From NCBI GenBank assembly GCA_937892085.1, contig CALAVD010000070.1, positions 1 through 5,792 of the forward strand: 5,792 bases of DNA, read 5' to 3'. This stretch comes from an uncultured Prevotellaceae bacterium. Lineage in GTDB: Bacteria > Bacteroidota > Bacteroidia > Bacteroidales > Muribaculaceae. Below are positions 1-5,792 of the stretch, in pieces. Positions within the stretch are counted from its first letter, which is position 1, and every line of letters starts with the position of its first letter. Under the pieces are notes generated by a model that saw nothing but the letters and a program-made list of their open reading frames with translations, was not told the DNA's origin and ran no database searches. The position numbers and the translations under genes are program-made.

Positions 1-864
1 CCAGGCATCGGCGCTCATGCAGTCGGGCGCCACGACAGTGACACTCAGCAGGCTTGACGTCTCGCTGCCTCCCGTCTTGGGGTTGACGATGTGACTCAGT
101 TTCTTGCCGCCGCTTTCCTTATATTTGCGATAGTTTCCGCTCGTTGCCACCGCCTCTCCGTCGAGCGTTATCACCAGCGCACTGGTGTGCATGGTGCCAT
201 CGTCATCAAACAGGTCGGGCTTGTCGATTGACACGTGCCACGGTTTCCCGGCGTGATTCACGCCTCGTGCTACTACCTCACCTCCAATCTCCACCATGTA
301 GTTCTCCACTCCGTTGCGCTCAAGCATCGCCGCCACCTCATCGCACGCCATACCCTTGGCAATAGAACTGAAATCGAATTGCACTCGCGGGTCGTCTTTT
401 ACTATCGTGTTGCCCTGAAGCAAGGTGTGCTCCATTCCCACAAACTGCAAGATGCTGTCGAGCTGTGCCTGTGTGGGCAACTCACCGTTTTTATAACCGA
501 ATCCCCAGGCGTTAACCAACGGCATCACCGTGGGGTCGTAAAGTCCGTCGCTCGCACGGTTCACCTCAACAGCTTTTTTATAAAGTTTCACTATGAAGGC
601 ATCGGTCACGTCACTTTTGTTATCGTTGATAGCTGCGATTCGCGACTGCTTGTTGAAAGCCGACGCGCTCGCATCGATAGCCTTAAAGAGCTGCTGAATC
701 GAGTCATTTAGGTTGGCACTCGCCTCATACTTGATGTGATACTCCGTTGTCCACACCACTCCCTCATTGAGGATATATTGCTTAGGCCTGTTGCACGACT
801 GTGGCAGCAGCAAAGCAATCATCGCCACCAGCAACATCTGATATTTTCCTGTTCTTAGCATCAT
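1..864 (-). CDS. apbE: FAD:protein FMN transferase (ApbE family lipoprotein), 3' end missing
   Basis: This open frame reads leftward from ATG at 864 to the window edge without a stop, giving 288 residues; the family usually runs to about 330-350, so roughly 50 C-terminal residues are missing. ApbE enzymes use FAD and Mg2+ to attach FMN covalently to a Ser/Thr of exported flavoproteins such as the NQR and RNF subunits. Family motifs seen: DGLYDPTVMPLVNAWGFG (106-123), DFSSIAKGMACDEV (164-177), YMVEIGGEVVARG (189-201), ATSGNYRKY (240-248), LSHIVNPKTG (256-265) and VTVVAPDCMSADAW (275-288). The last is the start of the metal-binding ADA..T motif, with Asp286 present and the Thr off the window. 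A hydrophobic N-terminus ending LLLPQSC24 suggests a lipoprotein, although Pro at -3 is not a classic lipobox. Two ATGs (864 and 861) are adjacent; I chose the outer one. No flavinylation target is visible nearby, so the substrate is unknown. Confidence 0.95.
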   Translation of the reverse strand, partial: MMLRTGKYQMLLVAMIALLLPQSCNRPKQYILNEGVVWTTEYHIKYEASANLNDSIQQLFKAIDASASAFNKQSRIAAINDNKSDVTDAFIVKLYKKAVEVNRASDGLYDPTVMPLVNAWGFGYKNGELPTQAQLDSILQFVGMEHTLLQGNTIVKDDPRVQFDFSSIAKGMACDEVAAMLERNGVENYMVEIGGEVVARGVNHAGKPWHVSIDKPDLFDDDGTMHTSALVITLDGEAVATSGNYRKYKESGGKKLSHIVNPKTGGSETSSLLSVTVVAPDCMSADAW

Positions 865-903
865 TTTTCAATTTAGTGTTTCATCACGTCAATAAAATTC
901 TCA

Positions 904-911
904 CAAAGATA
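904..911 (-). promoter_or_regulatory. Putative -7 box of the apbE promoter
   Basis: Read on the minus strand this is TATCTTTG, a full match to the Bacteroidota -7 consensus TAnnTTTG. It lies about 40 nt upstream of the apbE start. No good TTTG was found at the expected -33 distance, so the call rests on one box and position only. Confidence 0.45.
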
Positions 912-952
912 ATCTAAATAACATTAATTTGACTCTCATAATGCGTAAAAAA

Positions 953-983
953 TTGGTTTTGTCGTTTTTTTTACGTTACTTTG
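953..983 (+). promoter_or_regulatory. Putative promoter of the first beta-barrel gene
   Basis: TTGG at 953-956 is followed by TACTTTG at 977-983, a one-base-short version of TAnnTTTG, with 21 nt between TTG and the TA. Transcription would start near 990, giving a leader of about 26 nt before the ATG at 1016. A second TTTTG at 957-961 gives a shorter spacing. The match is imperfect. It sits back to back with the apbE promoter in the 151-bp gap between the two divergent genes. Confidence 0.4.
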
Positions 984-1015
984 CCACAAATTGATAAACT
1001 ATATCCCATCATTTT

Positions 1016-1612
1016 ATGAGAAAGACAATTCAAATAGCCGTCATCGCGGCAATCGTCATAGCGGCATCTTCGACGAGCCACGCACAAGTGCGGTTTGGTG
1101 TAAAAGCTGGCCTCACCCTTAACGAACTGAAGTGGGACAAAGAAATTGTCAACAAAGACAACCGTGCCGGCTTTACTGCCGGTCTTATGATGGAAATAGG
1201 GCTACCTGTGGTGGGACTGGGCATCGACGTGTCGGCACTATATGCGCATCGTGAGGACGATATGTACTTGGAGGACGTGAAGCTCAAGCGCGACTATCTT
1301 GACATACCACTCAACGTCAAGTACAAGATACAGATTCCTGTGCTGAGCAAGATAATATCGCCTTTTGTCACCACTGGTCCCGACTTCGCGCTCATGCTCA
1401 GCGACGCCGACGAGGGCAACTTCAAAACCCGCAAATGGAACACATCATGGAACGTGGGATTTGGAGCAGAACTGTTCCGCAAGCTTCAAATCCATGCCAA
1501 CTACGGCATAGGCATCACCAAAGCCTTTGAATACGTTGGCAAAGAAGTCGACTCCGAGCCAGTGAAAGGCAAAGACAAGATGTGGACCATCACCGCCGCC
1601 TATATGTTCTAA
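1016..1612 (+). CDS. Outer-membrane beta-barrel protein (porin family, PorT-like small barrel)
   Basis: This 198-residue protein has a clear Sec signal peptide (residues 1-23, cleavage likely SHA|Q24). The mature part of about 175 residues alternates short amphipathic strands with polar turns and ends in the aromatic residue of AAYMF, the usual barrel-assembly signal at the C-terminus. This pattern fits the small 8-10-stranded outer-membrane barrels common in Bacteroidota (outer-membrane beta-barrel domain families). It resembles the downstream gene through shared blocks: GLGIDVSALY versus GFGIDASILY, DIPLNVKYK versus DVPLNLKFR, PFVTTGPDF versus PFVYAGPTF, and GAELFRKLQI versus GVELFNKVQI. 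The two are therefore tandem paralogues. The start at 1016 precedes a good signal peptide; no Shine-Dalgarno is visible, which is normal for the phylum. The exact role (pore, adhesion, structural) cannot be read from sequence. Confidence 0.85.
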   Translation: MRKTIQIAVIAAIVIAASSTSHAQVRFGVKAGLTLNELKWDKEIVNKDNRAGFTAGLMMEIGLPVVGLGIDVSALYAHREDDMYLEDVKLKRDYLDIPLNVKYKIQIPVLSKIISPFVTTGPDFALMLSDADEGNFKTRKWNTSWNVGFGAELFRKLQIHANYGIGITKAFEYVGKEVDSEPVKGKDKMWTITAAYMF

Positions 1613-1620
1613 CATGTCCA

Positions 1621-1647
1621 GTATGTTGCGTTGCCAATGCAACATAC
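1621..1647 (+). terminator. Hairpin just after the first beta-barrel gene (possible weak terminator)
   Basis: GTATGTTGC (1621-1629) pairs perfectly with GCAACATAC (1639-1647) around a 9-nt loop, starting 8 nt after the stop codon. No T-run follows, so it is not a standard intrinsic terminator. It could instead be an mRNA 3'-end stabilising or processing hairpin. The rest of the gap to 1700 shows nothing recognisable. Confidence 0.4.
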
Positions 1648-1706
1648 ACACAACAGGCGGCAACAGAGGCGCAAAATGGCACAGATATGTTATAAAATTT
1701 GAAATC

Positions 1707-1738
1707 TTTGGTGGTGACGATAAATTGAGTTATTTTTG
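1707..1738 (+). promoter_or_regulatory. Promoter of the second beta-barrel gene
   Basis: TTTG (1707-1710), a 20-nt spacer and TATTTTTG (1731-1738) match the Bacteroidota sigma-ABfr consensus in both boxes. The predicted start of transcription near 1745 leaves a leader of about 20 nt before the ATG at 1765. This shows that the second barrel gene can be transcribed independently of the first. Confidence 0.8.
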
Positions 1739-1764
1739 CAGTCTGAAATAAGAGAACGAAAGAA

Positions 1765-2397
1765 ATGAGAAGAACTAAAAGACTGATAATGCTGGCTATA
1801 GCACTGCTTTGCACAGTGTCTTCATTTGCCCAGCCCGAGCGTCGATGGGGTGTAACCGTTGGCGGCAACTATAATGAGATTCACTTTAAGCAGACCGACA
1901 TCTTCGACAGCGACCGCATGTTTGGCGGCTCAGTGGGCGCCACTGGCGACCTGATGATTCCTGGTGTGGGATTTGGCATTGATGCCTCTATCCTCTACAC
2001 CCTGCGGCAAGGAAAAGTATACTTTGGCGACAGGCACGCTTGGGAGTCGCAAGGCATTGAGACTCAAGCCGTGAGACTGCACTACATCGATGTGCCGCTG
2101 AACCTCAAGTTCAGATATAGCCGCTTAAATGGTCTTGAGAGCACCATCATGCCATTTGTTTATGCAGGCCCCACCTTCTCATTCTTGGCAGGCCACAACA
2201 AGGTTGACGATGCATTGACTTACACTACCGTCAATGTGCTGCTGCATGCCGGCATAGGTGTGGAACTTTTCAACAAAGTGCAGATTAGTGGCGGCTACAG
2301 CTTCAGTATTGGTCAGAACCTAAAGACAAAAATTCTCGACGATCACGTAGCAAAGCAACGCACATGGTTCGTGCAAGCCACCTACTTCTTTAAATAG
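1765..2397 (+). CDS. Outer-membrane beta-barrel protein, paralogue of the preceding gene
   Basis: This 210-residue protein has a signal peptide with basic n-region MRRTKR, a hydrophobic core and likely cleavage SFA|Q23. The mature chain shows the strand-turn pattern of a small outer-membrane barrel and ends TYFFK, with the aromatic closing strand one residue before the terminus. It aligns along its length with the upstream 198-residue protein (GxGIDxSxLY, YxDxPLN, PFVxxGPxF, GxELFxKxQI). It is longer mainly through an insertion around residues 85-110, between the GIDASILY strand and the YIDVPLN strand, which in such barrels would be an external loop or turn. The start at 1765 follows a purine-rich but weak ribosome-binding region (AGAGAACGAAAGAA). 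It has its own strong promoter and is closed by a strong terminator. Function beyond outer-membrane location is not determinable. Confidence 0.85.
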   Translation: MRRTKRLIMLAIALLCTVSSFAQPERRWGVTVGGNYNEIHFKQTDIFDSDRMFGGSVGATGDLMIPGVGFGIDASILYTLRQGKVYFGDRHAWESQGIETQAVRLHYIDVPLNLKFRYSRLNGLESTIMPFVYAGPTFSFLAGHNKVDDALTYTTVNVLLHAGIGVELFNKVQISGGYSFSIGQNLKTKILDDHVAKQRTWFVQATYFFK

Positions 2398-2424
2398 TGG
2401 AGAGTTAAGAGTGGAGAGTTAAGA
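2397..2424 (+). repeat. 14-bp perfect tandem duplication
   Basis: GTGGAGAGTTAAGA occurs twice head to tail (2397-2410 and 2411-2424), beginning on the last base of the stop codon of the second barrel gene and ending just before the terminator. Short direct repeats of this flavour occur between genes in Bacteroidales; no function is shown here. Confidence 0.85.
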
Positions 2425-2427
2425 GAT

Positions 2428-2461
2428 AAAAAAATCGTGGAGAAGAACTCCACGATTTTTT
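2428..2461. terminator. Bidirectional intrinsic terminator between convergent genes
   Basis: ATCGTGGAG (2434-2442) pairs perfectly with CTCCACGAT (2448-2456) around the 5-nt loop AAGAA. The stem is flanked by a run of seven A (2428-2434) on the left and six T (2456-2461) on the right, so it has the correct form read from either strand. It can end both the rightward barrel transcript and the leftward DJ-1 transcript, whose stop codon lies about 20 bp away at 2480-2482. Confidence 0.9.
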
Positions 2462-2479
2462 CTATTCCTCGATCTCCGA

Positions 2480-3028
2480 TTACATCAGCATTCCTGCCGC
2501 AACTTCGTTGGCTACGTCTTCGCCCATGCTGATTGCGGCGAGCGTGAGGGCAAACTTGGCTGCCGAAGCAGGACCATTGCCGGTGACGATGTTTCCATCA
2601 ACGGCAACTCGCCGGTCAAGCACATTGGCACCCGTCATGCCTTCTTCCATACCGGGATAGCACACCGCGTCGCGCCCTTCGAGCAAACCTAACGGACCAA
2701 AAACAACTGATGGCGAAGCGCAGATGGCTGCTATCTTCTCACCTTTAGCGTTCTGCTCTTGCAGAATCTCACACAAAGCCTCGCACTCGGCAAGGTTGGT
2801 TGCTCCAGGCATTCCCCCGGGGCAAATCAGCCACTCAGCATCCTCAATCATATCGGGATCGAATGCCTCGTCGGCAACAACTGTCACCCCATGCGCCCCT
2901 ATCGCCTCGGGAGCGTCATAAATCGACATAGTAATCACTGGCATGCCGGCACGGCGCAGCACGTCAACAACGGTCAGAGCCTCAATCTCCTCAAAACCGT
3001 CGGCAAAGAAAACATAACTTGGTCTCAT
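2480..3028 (-). CDS. DJ-1/PfpI family protein (YajL/ThiJ-like)
   Basis: This 182-residue cytoplasmic protein matches the DJ-1 subgroup in full length. Seen: the FFADGFEEIEALTVVDVLRRAG start with Glu16 where human DJ-1 has Glu18, CPGGMPGATNLAE (69-81), and the nucleophile elbow AAICASP with Cys103 where DJ-1 has Cys106. Tyr124 stands at about the position of DJ-1 His126 (CYPG), as is common in bacterial members. GNIVTGNGPASAAKFAL (145-161) is the conserved GP..A.eFAL region. Family members are linked to oxidative-stress protection, chaperone activity and glyoxal or protein deglycation; the last is disputed, and sequence alone does not settle which applies. There is no signal peptide. The start at 3028 directly precedes the conserved first strand. 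It shares a 147-bp divergent intergenic region with the transglutaminase-like gene and faces the second barrel gene across a shared terminator. Confidence 0.93.
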   Translation of the reverse strand: MRPSYVFFADGFEEIEALTVVDVLRRAGMPVITMSIYDAPEAIGAHGVTVVADEAFDPDMIEDAEWLICPGGMPGATNLAECEALCEILQEQNAKGEKIAAICASPSVVFGPLGLLEGRDAVCYPGMEEGMTGANVLDRRVAVDGNIVTGNGPASAAKFALTLAAISMGEDVANEVAAGMLM

Positions 3029-3067
3029 AGTTAGTTCTTAGTTTTTAGTTTTTTAGTACTTAGTTAT
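3028..3067 (-). repeat. Imperfect TTAGT(TTT) short repeat ahead of the DJ-1 gene
   Basis: On the plus strand TAG recurs at 3028, 3032, 3039, 3046, 3054 and 3061, mostly 7 nt apart, in TTAGTTTT-like units (AACTAAA units on the coding strand). The repeat directly abuts the DJ-1 start codon and would form its leader RNA. The units are not identical, so it is a degenerate short tandem repeat. Confidence 0.65.
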
Positions 3068-3075
3068 TCAGGTTG

Positions 3076-3106
3076 CTAAATTAGACAATTATCACGAATA
3101 AGCAAA
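3076..3106 (-). promoter_or_regulatory. Putative promoter of the DJ-1 gene
   Basis: On the minus strand TTTG (3106-3103) is followed after 19 nt by TAATTTAG (3083-3076), one mismatch from TAnnTTTG. Transcription would begin near 3069, so the repeat at 3028-3067 would lie in the 5' leader. Another -7-like TATTTTG exists at 3109-3103 but lacks a well-spaced -33 box. Confidence 0.4.
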
Positions 3107-3138
3107 ATAATATTTGCCATTTTACAAGTTTTTTCCAA

Positions 3139-3164
3139 TTATTTGTTATTTTTGCAACAAATAA
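3139..3164 (+). promoter_or_regulatory. -7 box inside a perfect inverted repeat, ahead of the transglutaminase-like gene
   Basis: TATTTTTG (3147-3154) is a full match to the Bacteroidota -7 consensus, about 21 nt upstream of the ATG at 3176. The -33 region has no good TTTG. The box is bracketed by the 9-bp inverted repeat TTATTTGTT (3139-3147) and AACAAATAA (3156-3164), an operator-like arrangement. The AT-rich context means the repeat could be chance. Confidence 0.55.
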
Positions 3165-3175
3165 AAAACTTCATT

Positions 3176-5629
3176 ATGAGACTTATATCAAGAACTATCA
3201 TAACCCTTGCATCAGTGGCATTAACATCGATAAGCATAGCTGCTGCCCATAATAGCGAACTTGCATGGCAATACGTGAAAGAACTCAACATGCGCCTTGC
3301 CACCCCCGATCGAGCCGACTACAGCAAGGAGTTCTACTTCAGGAACTACCTAACCTCGCTCAAAGCACGCGACGAGATGCCGTGGGGCAAGAGCGTGCCT
3401 GAGAGGGAATTTGAGCACTTCGTGCTGCCAGTGCGCGTCAATAACGAAAACCTCGACACGGCAAGAATGGTGTTCTACCACGAGCTCAAAGACCGCGTTA
3501 AGGACCTATCGATGGAAGATGCAATACTCGAGGTGAACCACTGGTGCCACGAGAAAGTGAGCTATCGTCCCAGCGACGCACGCACAAGCAGTCCGCTTGC
3601 CACAATGCGCACCGCCTACGGCCGCTGTGGCGAGGAATCGACATTCCTTGTGGCTGCACTGCGCTCGGTGTGCATCCCTGCCCGCCAGGTATATACCCCA
3701 CGCTGGGCGCACACCGACGACAACCACGCCTGGGTTGAGGCATGGGCTAATGGTAAATGGTACTTCTTAGGTGCCTGCGAGCCCGAACCGGTGCTCAACT
3801 TGGGATGGTTCAACGAGAGCGCCTCGCGAGGAATGCTCATGCACACCAAGGTGGCTGGCGACTACGACGGTCCCGAAGACGTGATGAGCCGCACTCCGTG
3901 CTACACCGAAATCAACGTCACTGGCAACTACGCCCCCACATCTGTCAGACACATAAAAGTTCTCGACCGAAACGGAAATCCAGTGCATGATGCAACAGTG
4001 GAGTTTAAACTCTATAACTACGCCGAGTTCTACACAGTAGCGAAGTGTACCACCAACAAGAATGGTGAGGCGACACTCTCAGCAGGTAAAGGTGCCCTTG
4101 TGGCGTGGGTAACAAAAGATGACCTCGTTGCAGTAAAGAAGGTGTCGTGGGCTGGTGCTAATGTTGACTTTATAACTATCGATTTGCGCGACCAGAAGCT
4201 GCCACAGCATCTTGACCTCGACATTGTGCCACCGCCAGCGAGCGCGGTGCTGCCAGCAGTCACCGATGAGCAACGTGCACTCAACGACCGCCGCAAGGCG
4301 CAGGAAGACTCTACGCGCCAAGCCTACGAAGCCACGATGCCCGATGAGGCATGGCGAGGCAACCACAGCACAATCAGGAAGTTCCTTGACGAGGCTAAAA
4401 ACAAGGTAATGGCACAAAAGCTCCTTGAGGTCATTAGCGAAAAAGACCTGCGCGACATCAATTTAGATGTCCTAAAAGACAACGAAGTAGCCCTCATCGA
4501 CACGAGCGAAATTTACTGCCGATATGTGCTTTGCCCACGAGTGGAAAACGAATGGCTCACACCTTATAAAAACTTCTTAAACAAAGAATTGGGCAATAAG
4601 ATGAAGGGCATCAACGACCTAACAACTTGGACAAAAGATAATATAACAATCGACAATGCACACAATCCTCAGCACTTGCGCCAGCAACCCTTGAGCGTGT
4701 ATCGCACACGCATTACCGACGAGTTAGGACGCGCCATCTTCTTCGTGAGCGCAGCACGCAGCCTTGGTTGGCCAGCACGCGTCAACGAGGTGAACGGCAA
4801 ACTCGAATACTACCTAAACTACGCTTGGCACGAAGTGAAGTTTGAGGAAGAAGTTTCGATCAAAACTAAGCCATCTGGTACATTAAAACTGAATTTCACG
4901 CCTACCGACACCCACAACGACCTCGCCTACTACACTCATTTCACACTCAGCAAGATAGTGGACAACAGACCTCAACTACTCACCTACCCCGAAGACGCCA
5001 CTTGGAGCAAAACGTTCAAAGACGGTGTGGAACTCGAGCCAGGCACTTACATGCTCACCACAGGCAACCGCCAGAGCGACGGCAGCGTGCTGGCAAGCAT
5101 AACGACTTTTGAAATCCAAAGCGACAAAGAATGCAACGTTGACTTGGCACTGAGAGGAAATGACATAAAAGTAGAGATTATAGGAAAAATCGACACTAAA
5201 GGCAAATACCGCGACATCAATGACAACACAATAAAAGATGTATTCAACAAGAATGGTTTCACTATTGTTGGCTATATACGGCCCAACCATGAACCCACCA
5301 ATCATGCCTTGCAAGACATTGCCACCTATGCCAAGGACTTTGAGAACATAAACTGTTCTTTAGTGCTTATTAACCACTGGAAACAACCATTCAACAGCAA
5401 TGAGTTCAACAACCTTCCAGCAACAACAAAATGGGGCTCACCAGATAAGAACCTCGACTTCCTATGGAAAGTTGCTGATAAAATGGGCATTGATGGCAGG
5501 ACAGACCCAATCTTTCTCTTGTGCGACAAGGATGGAAATGTTTATTTCATTAAGGAAGGTTACACCATCCATCTTGGCGAACAACTGCTCAAAACCATCA
5601 AAAAGATTGAGGCAAACCATAAGAATTAG
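3176..5629 (+). CDS. Secreted multidomain transglutaminase-like protein with thioredoxin-like C-terminus
   Basis: The protein has 817 residues from ATG 3176. An upstream TTG at 3143 keeps the frame open but lies inside the promoter and before the signal peptide, so I reject it. Domains: signal peptide 1-24 (AAA|H); an alpha-helical N-terminal region; a transglutaminase-like domain at about 100-215 with Cys151 in YGRCGEES, His184 in NHAWVEAW and a probable acidic third residue, Glu202, in GACEPEP; a beta-sandwich, CarboxypepD_reg-like, at about 253-338; a charged linker at 340-400; a second, degenerate transglutaminase-like domain at about 475-560; a beta-sandwich at about 563-672; and a thioredoxin-like fold at about 690-812. 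In the last, GYIRPNHEP (699-707) replaces the CxxC region and DP at 777-778 gives the cis-Pro-like site. Such exported papain-fold proteins act as proteases, cross-linking enzymes or amidases. The substrate is unknown, and the location is probably periplasm or surface. It is transcribed alone. Confidence 0.85.
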   Translation: MRLISRTIITLASVALTSISIAAAHNSELAWQYVKELNMRLATPDRADYSKEFYFRNYLTSLKARDEMPWGKSVPEREFEHFVLPVRVNNENLDTARMVFYHELKDRVKDLSMEDAILEVNHWCHEKVSYRPSDARTSSPLATMRTAYGRCGEESTFLVAALRSVCIPARQVYTPRWAHTDDNHAWVEAWANGKWYFLGACEPEPVLNLGWFNESASRGMLMHTKVAGDYDGPEDVMSRTPCYTEINVTGNYAPTSVRHIKVLDRNGNPVHDATVEFKLYNYAEFYTVAKCTTNKNGEATLSAGKGALVAWVTKDDLVAVKKVSWAGANVDFITIDLRDQKLPQHLDLDIVPPPASAVLPAVTDEQRALNDRRKAQEDSTRQAYEATMPDEAWRGNHSTIRKFLDEAKNKVMAQKLLEVISEKDLRDINLDVLKDNEVALIDTSEIYCRYVLCPRVENEWLTPYKNFLNKELGNKMKGINDLTTWTKDNITIDNAHNPQHLRQQPLSVYRTRITDELGRAIFFVSAARSLGWPARVNEVNGKLEYYLNYAWHEVKFEEEVSIKTKPSGTLKLNFTPTDTHNDLAYYTHFTLSKIVDNRPQLLTYPEDATWSKTFKDGVELEPGTYMLTTGNRQSDGSVLASITTFEIQSDKECNVDLALRGNDIKVEIIGKIDTKGKYRDINDNTIKDVFNKNGFTIVGYIRPNHEPTNHALQDIATYAKDFENINCSLVLINHWKQPFNSNEFNNLPATTKWGSPDKNLDFLWKVADKMGIDGRTDPIFLLCDKDGNVYFIKEGYTIHLGEQLLKTIKKIEANHKN

Positions 5630-5677
5630 GCATTTTTGAGGAAAAACAAAGATTTTTTGAAAAAAAGTTGCGAAAAA

Positions 5678-5709
5678 TTTGCACAGTTCAAAAACTTGCC
5701 GTACCTTTG
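5678..5709 (+). promoter_or_regulatory. Promoter of the tRNA-Val gene
   Basis: TTTG (5678-5681), a 20-nt spacer and TACCTTTG (5702-5709) fully match the Bacteroidota housekeeping promoter, with the same spacing as the promoter at 1707-1738. Transcription should start near 5716, leaving about 18 nt of leader before the mature tRNA. No convincing terminator was found between the preceding stop codon (5629) and this promoter, only A/T runs. Confidence 0.85.
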
Positions 5710-5733
5710 CATCGCTTTTCCGCTAAAAAGCAC

Positions 5734-5792
5734 GGGTGCTTAGCTCAGCTGGTTCAGAGCATCTGCCTTACAAGCAGAGGGTCGGCGGTTCG
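5734..5792 (+). tRNA. tRNA-Val (anticodon UAC), 3' end cut by the window
   Basis: The cloverleaf can be followed for 59 nt: 5' acceptor strand GGGTGCT (5734-5740), D-arm GCTC/GAGC around a loop with GG (5743-5760), anticodon stem TCTGC/GCAGA with loop CTTACAA (5762-5778), variable loop GGGTC, then GGCGG and TTCG starting the T-arm. Anticodon TAC at 5769-5771 reads valine codons GUA and GUG. The rest of the T-arm and the 3' acceptor strand lie past the right edge. It may be the first of a tRNA cluster. Confidence 0.95.

Noticed and set aside
235..711. 158-residue plus-strand frame opposite apbE
   Set aside because: It lies wholly antisense to a well-supported ApbE reading with many family motifs, and its own translation shows no recognisable pattern.
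941..994. Short frame MRKKLVLSFFLRYFATN in the apbE/barrel gap
   Set aside because: It resembles a signal-peptide start, but it is only 17 residues long, overlaps the likely promoter and its composition follows from the A/T runs.
2397..2461. Possible attachment site or insertion scar at the 14-bp repeat and terminator
   Set aside because: There is no integrase, no transposase and no inverted ends, and the hairpin is fully explained as a shared terminator of two convergent genes.
4079..4417. 112-residue minus-strand frame inside the transglutaminase-like gene
   Set aside because: It is antisense to a continuous 817-residue coding frame with clear domain structure; similar shadows at 3498-3849 and 4976-5314 are rejected for the same reason.
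5630..5677. A/T-rich stretch after the transglutaminase-like gene as a terminator
   Set aside because: T-runs and A-runs can pair only in weak AT-only stems with almost no loop, so I do not call a terminator.
5734..5792. tRNA-Val as an integration site for a mobile element
   Set aside because: The tRNA is cut by the window edge and no repeat of its 3' end or mobile gene is visible, so there is nothing to support it.

Overview
The window looks like the chromosome of a gut-type Bacteroidales bacterium (Bacteroidota). The grounds are Bacteroidota promoters (TTTG, about 20 nt, then TAnnTTTG) in front of several genes, a lack of clear Shine-Dalgarno sequences, signal peptides ending in 'A|Q', a lipoprotein ApbE, and tandem small outer-membrane beta-barrels. 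The genus is not determined. The region reads as ordinary core or accessory chromosome: there is no integrase, transposase, CRISPR array or phage gene.

Layout from left to right. (1) The 5' part of an apbE gene (FAD:protein FMN transferase, lipoprotein form) lies on the minus strand and runs off the left edge. (2) A 151-bp divergent intergenic region follows. (3) Two paralogous exported beta-barrel proteins lie in tandem on the plus strand, each with its own promoter. (4) A strong symmetric terminator separates the second barrel gene from a convergent DJ-1/PfpI family gene on the minus strand. (5) A 147-bp divergent intergenic region contains a TTAGT-type repeat on the DJ-1 side and an inverted repeat over the -7 box on the other side. 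(6) A large secreted protein of 817 residues follows: an intact transglutaminase-like domain, a beta-sandwich, a second transglutaminase-like domain that has lost its catalytic residues, another beta-sandwich and a thioredoxin-like C-terminus without CxxC. (7) A textbook promoter leads into a tRNA-Val (anticodon UAC) cut by the right edge.

The genes do not form one operon. Each appears to be separately transcribed and no shared pathway is evident. ApbE, the two barrels and the transglutaminase protein are all cell-envelope or exported proteins, while DJ-1 is cytoplasmic. The most interesting item is the multidomain protein with one live and one dead transglutaminase-like domain, which I worked out from an internal alignment with a constant 365-residue offset. 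I found no clear evidence of a wholly new system.
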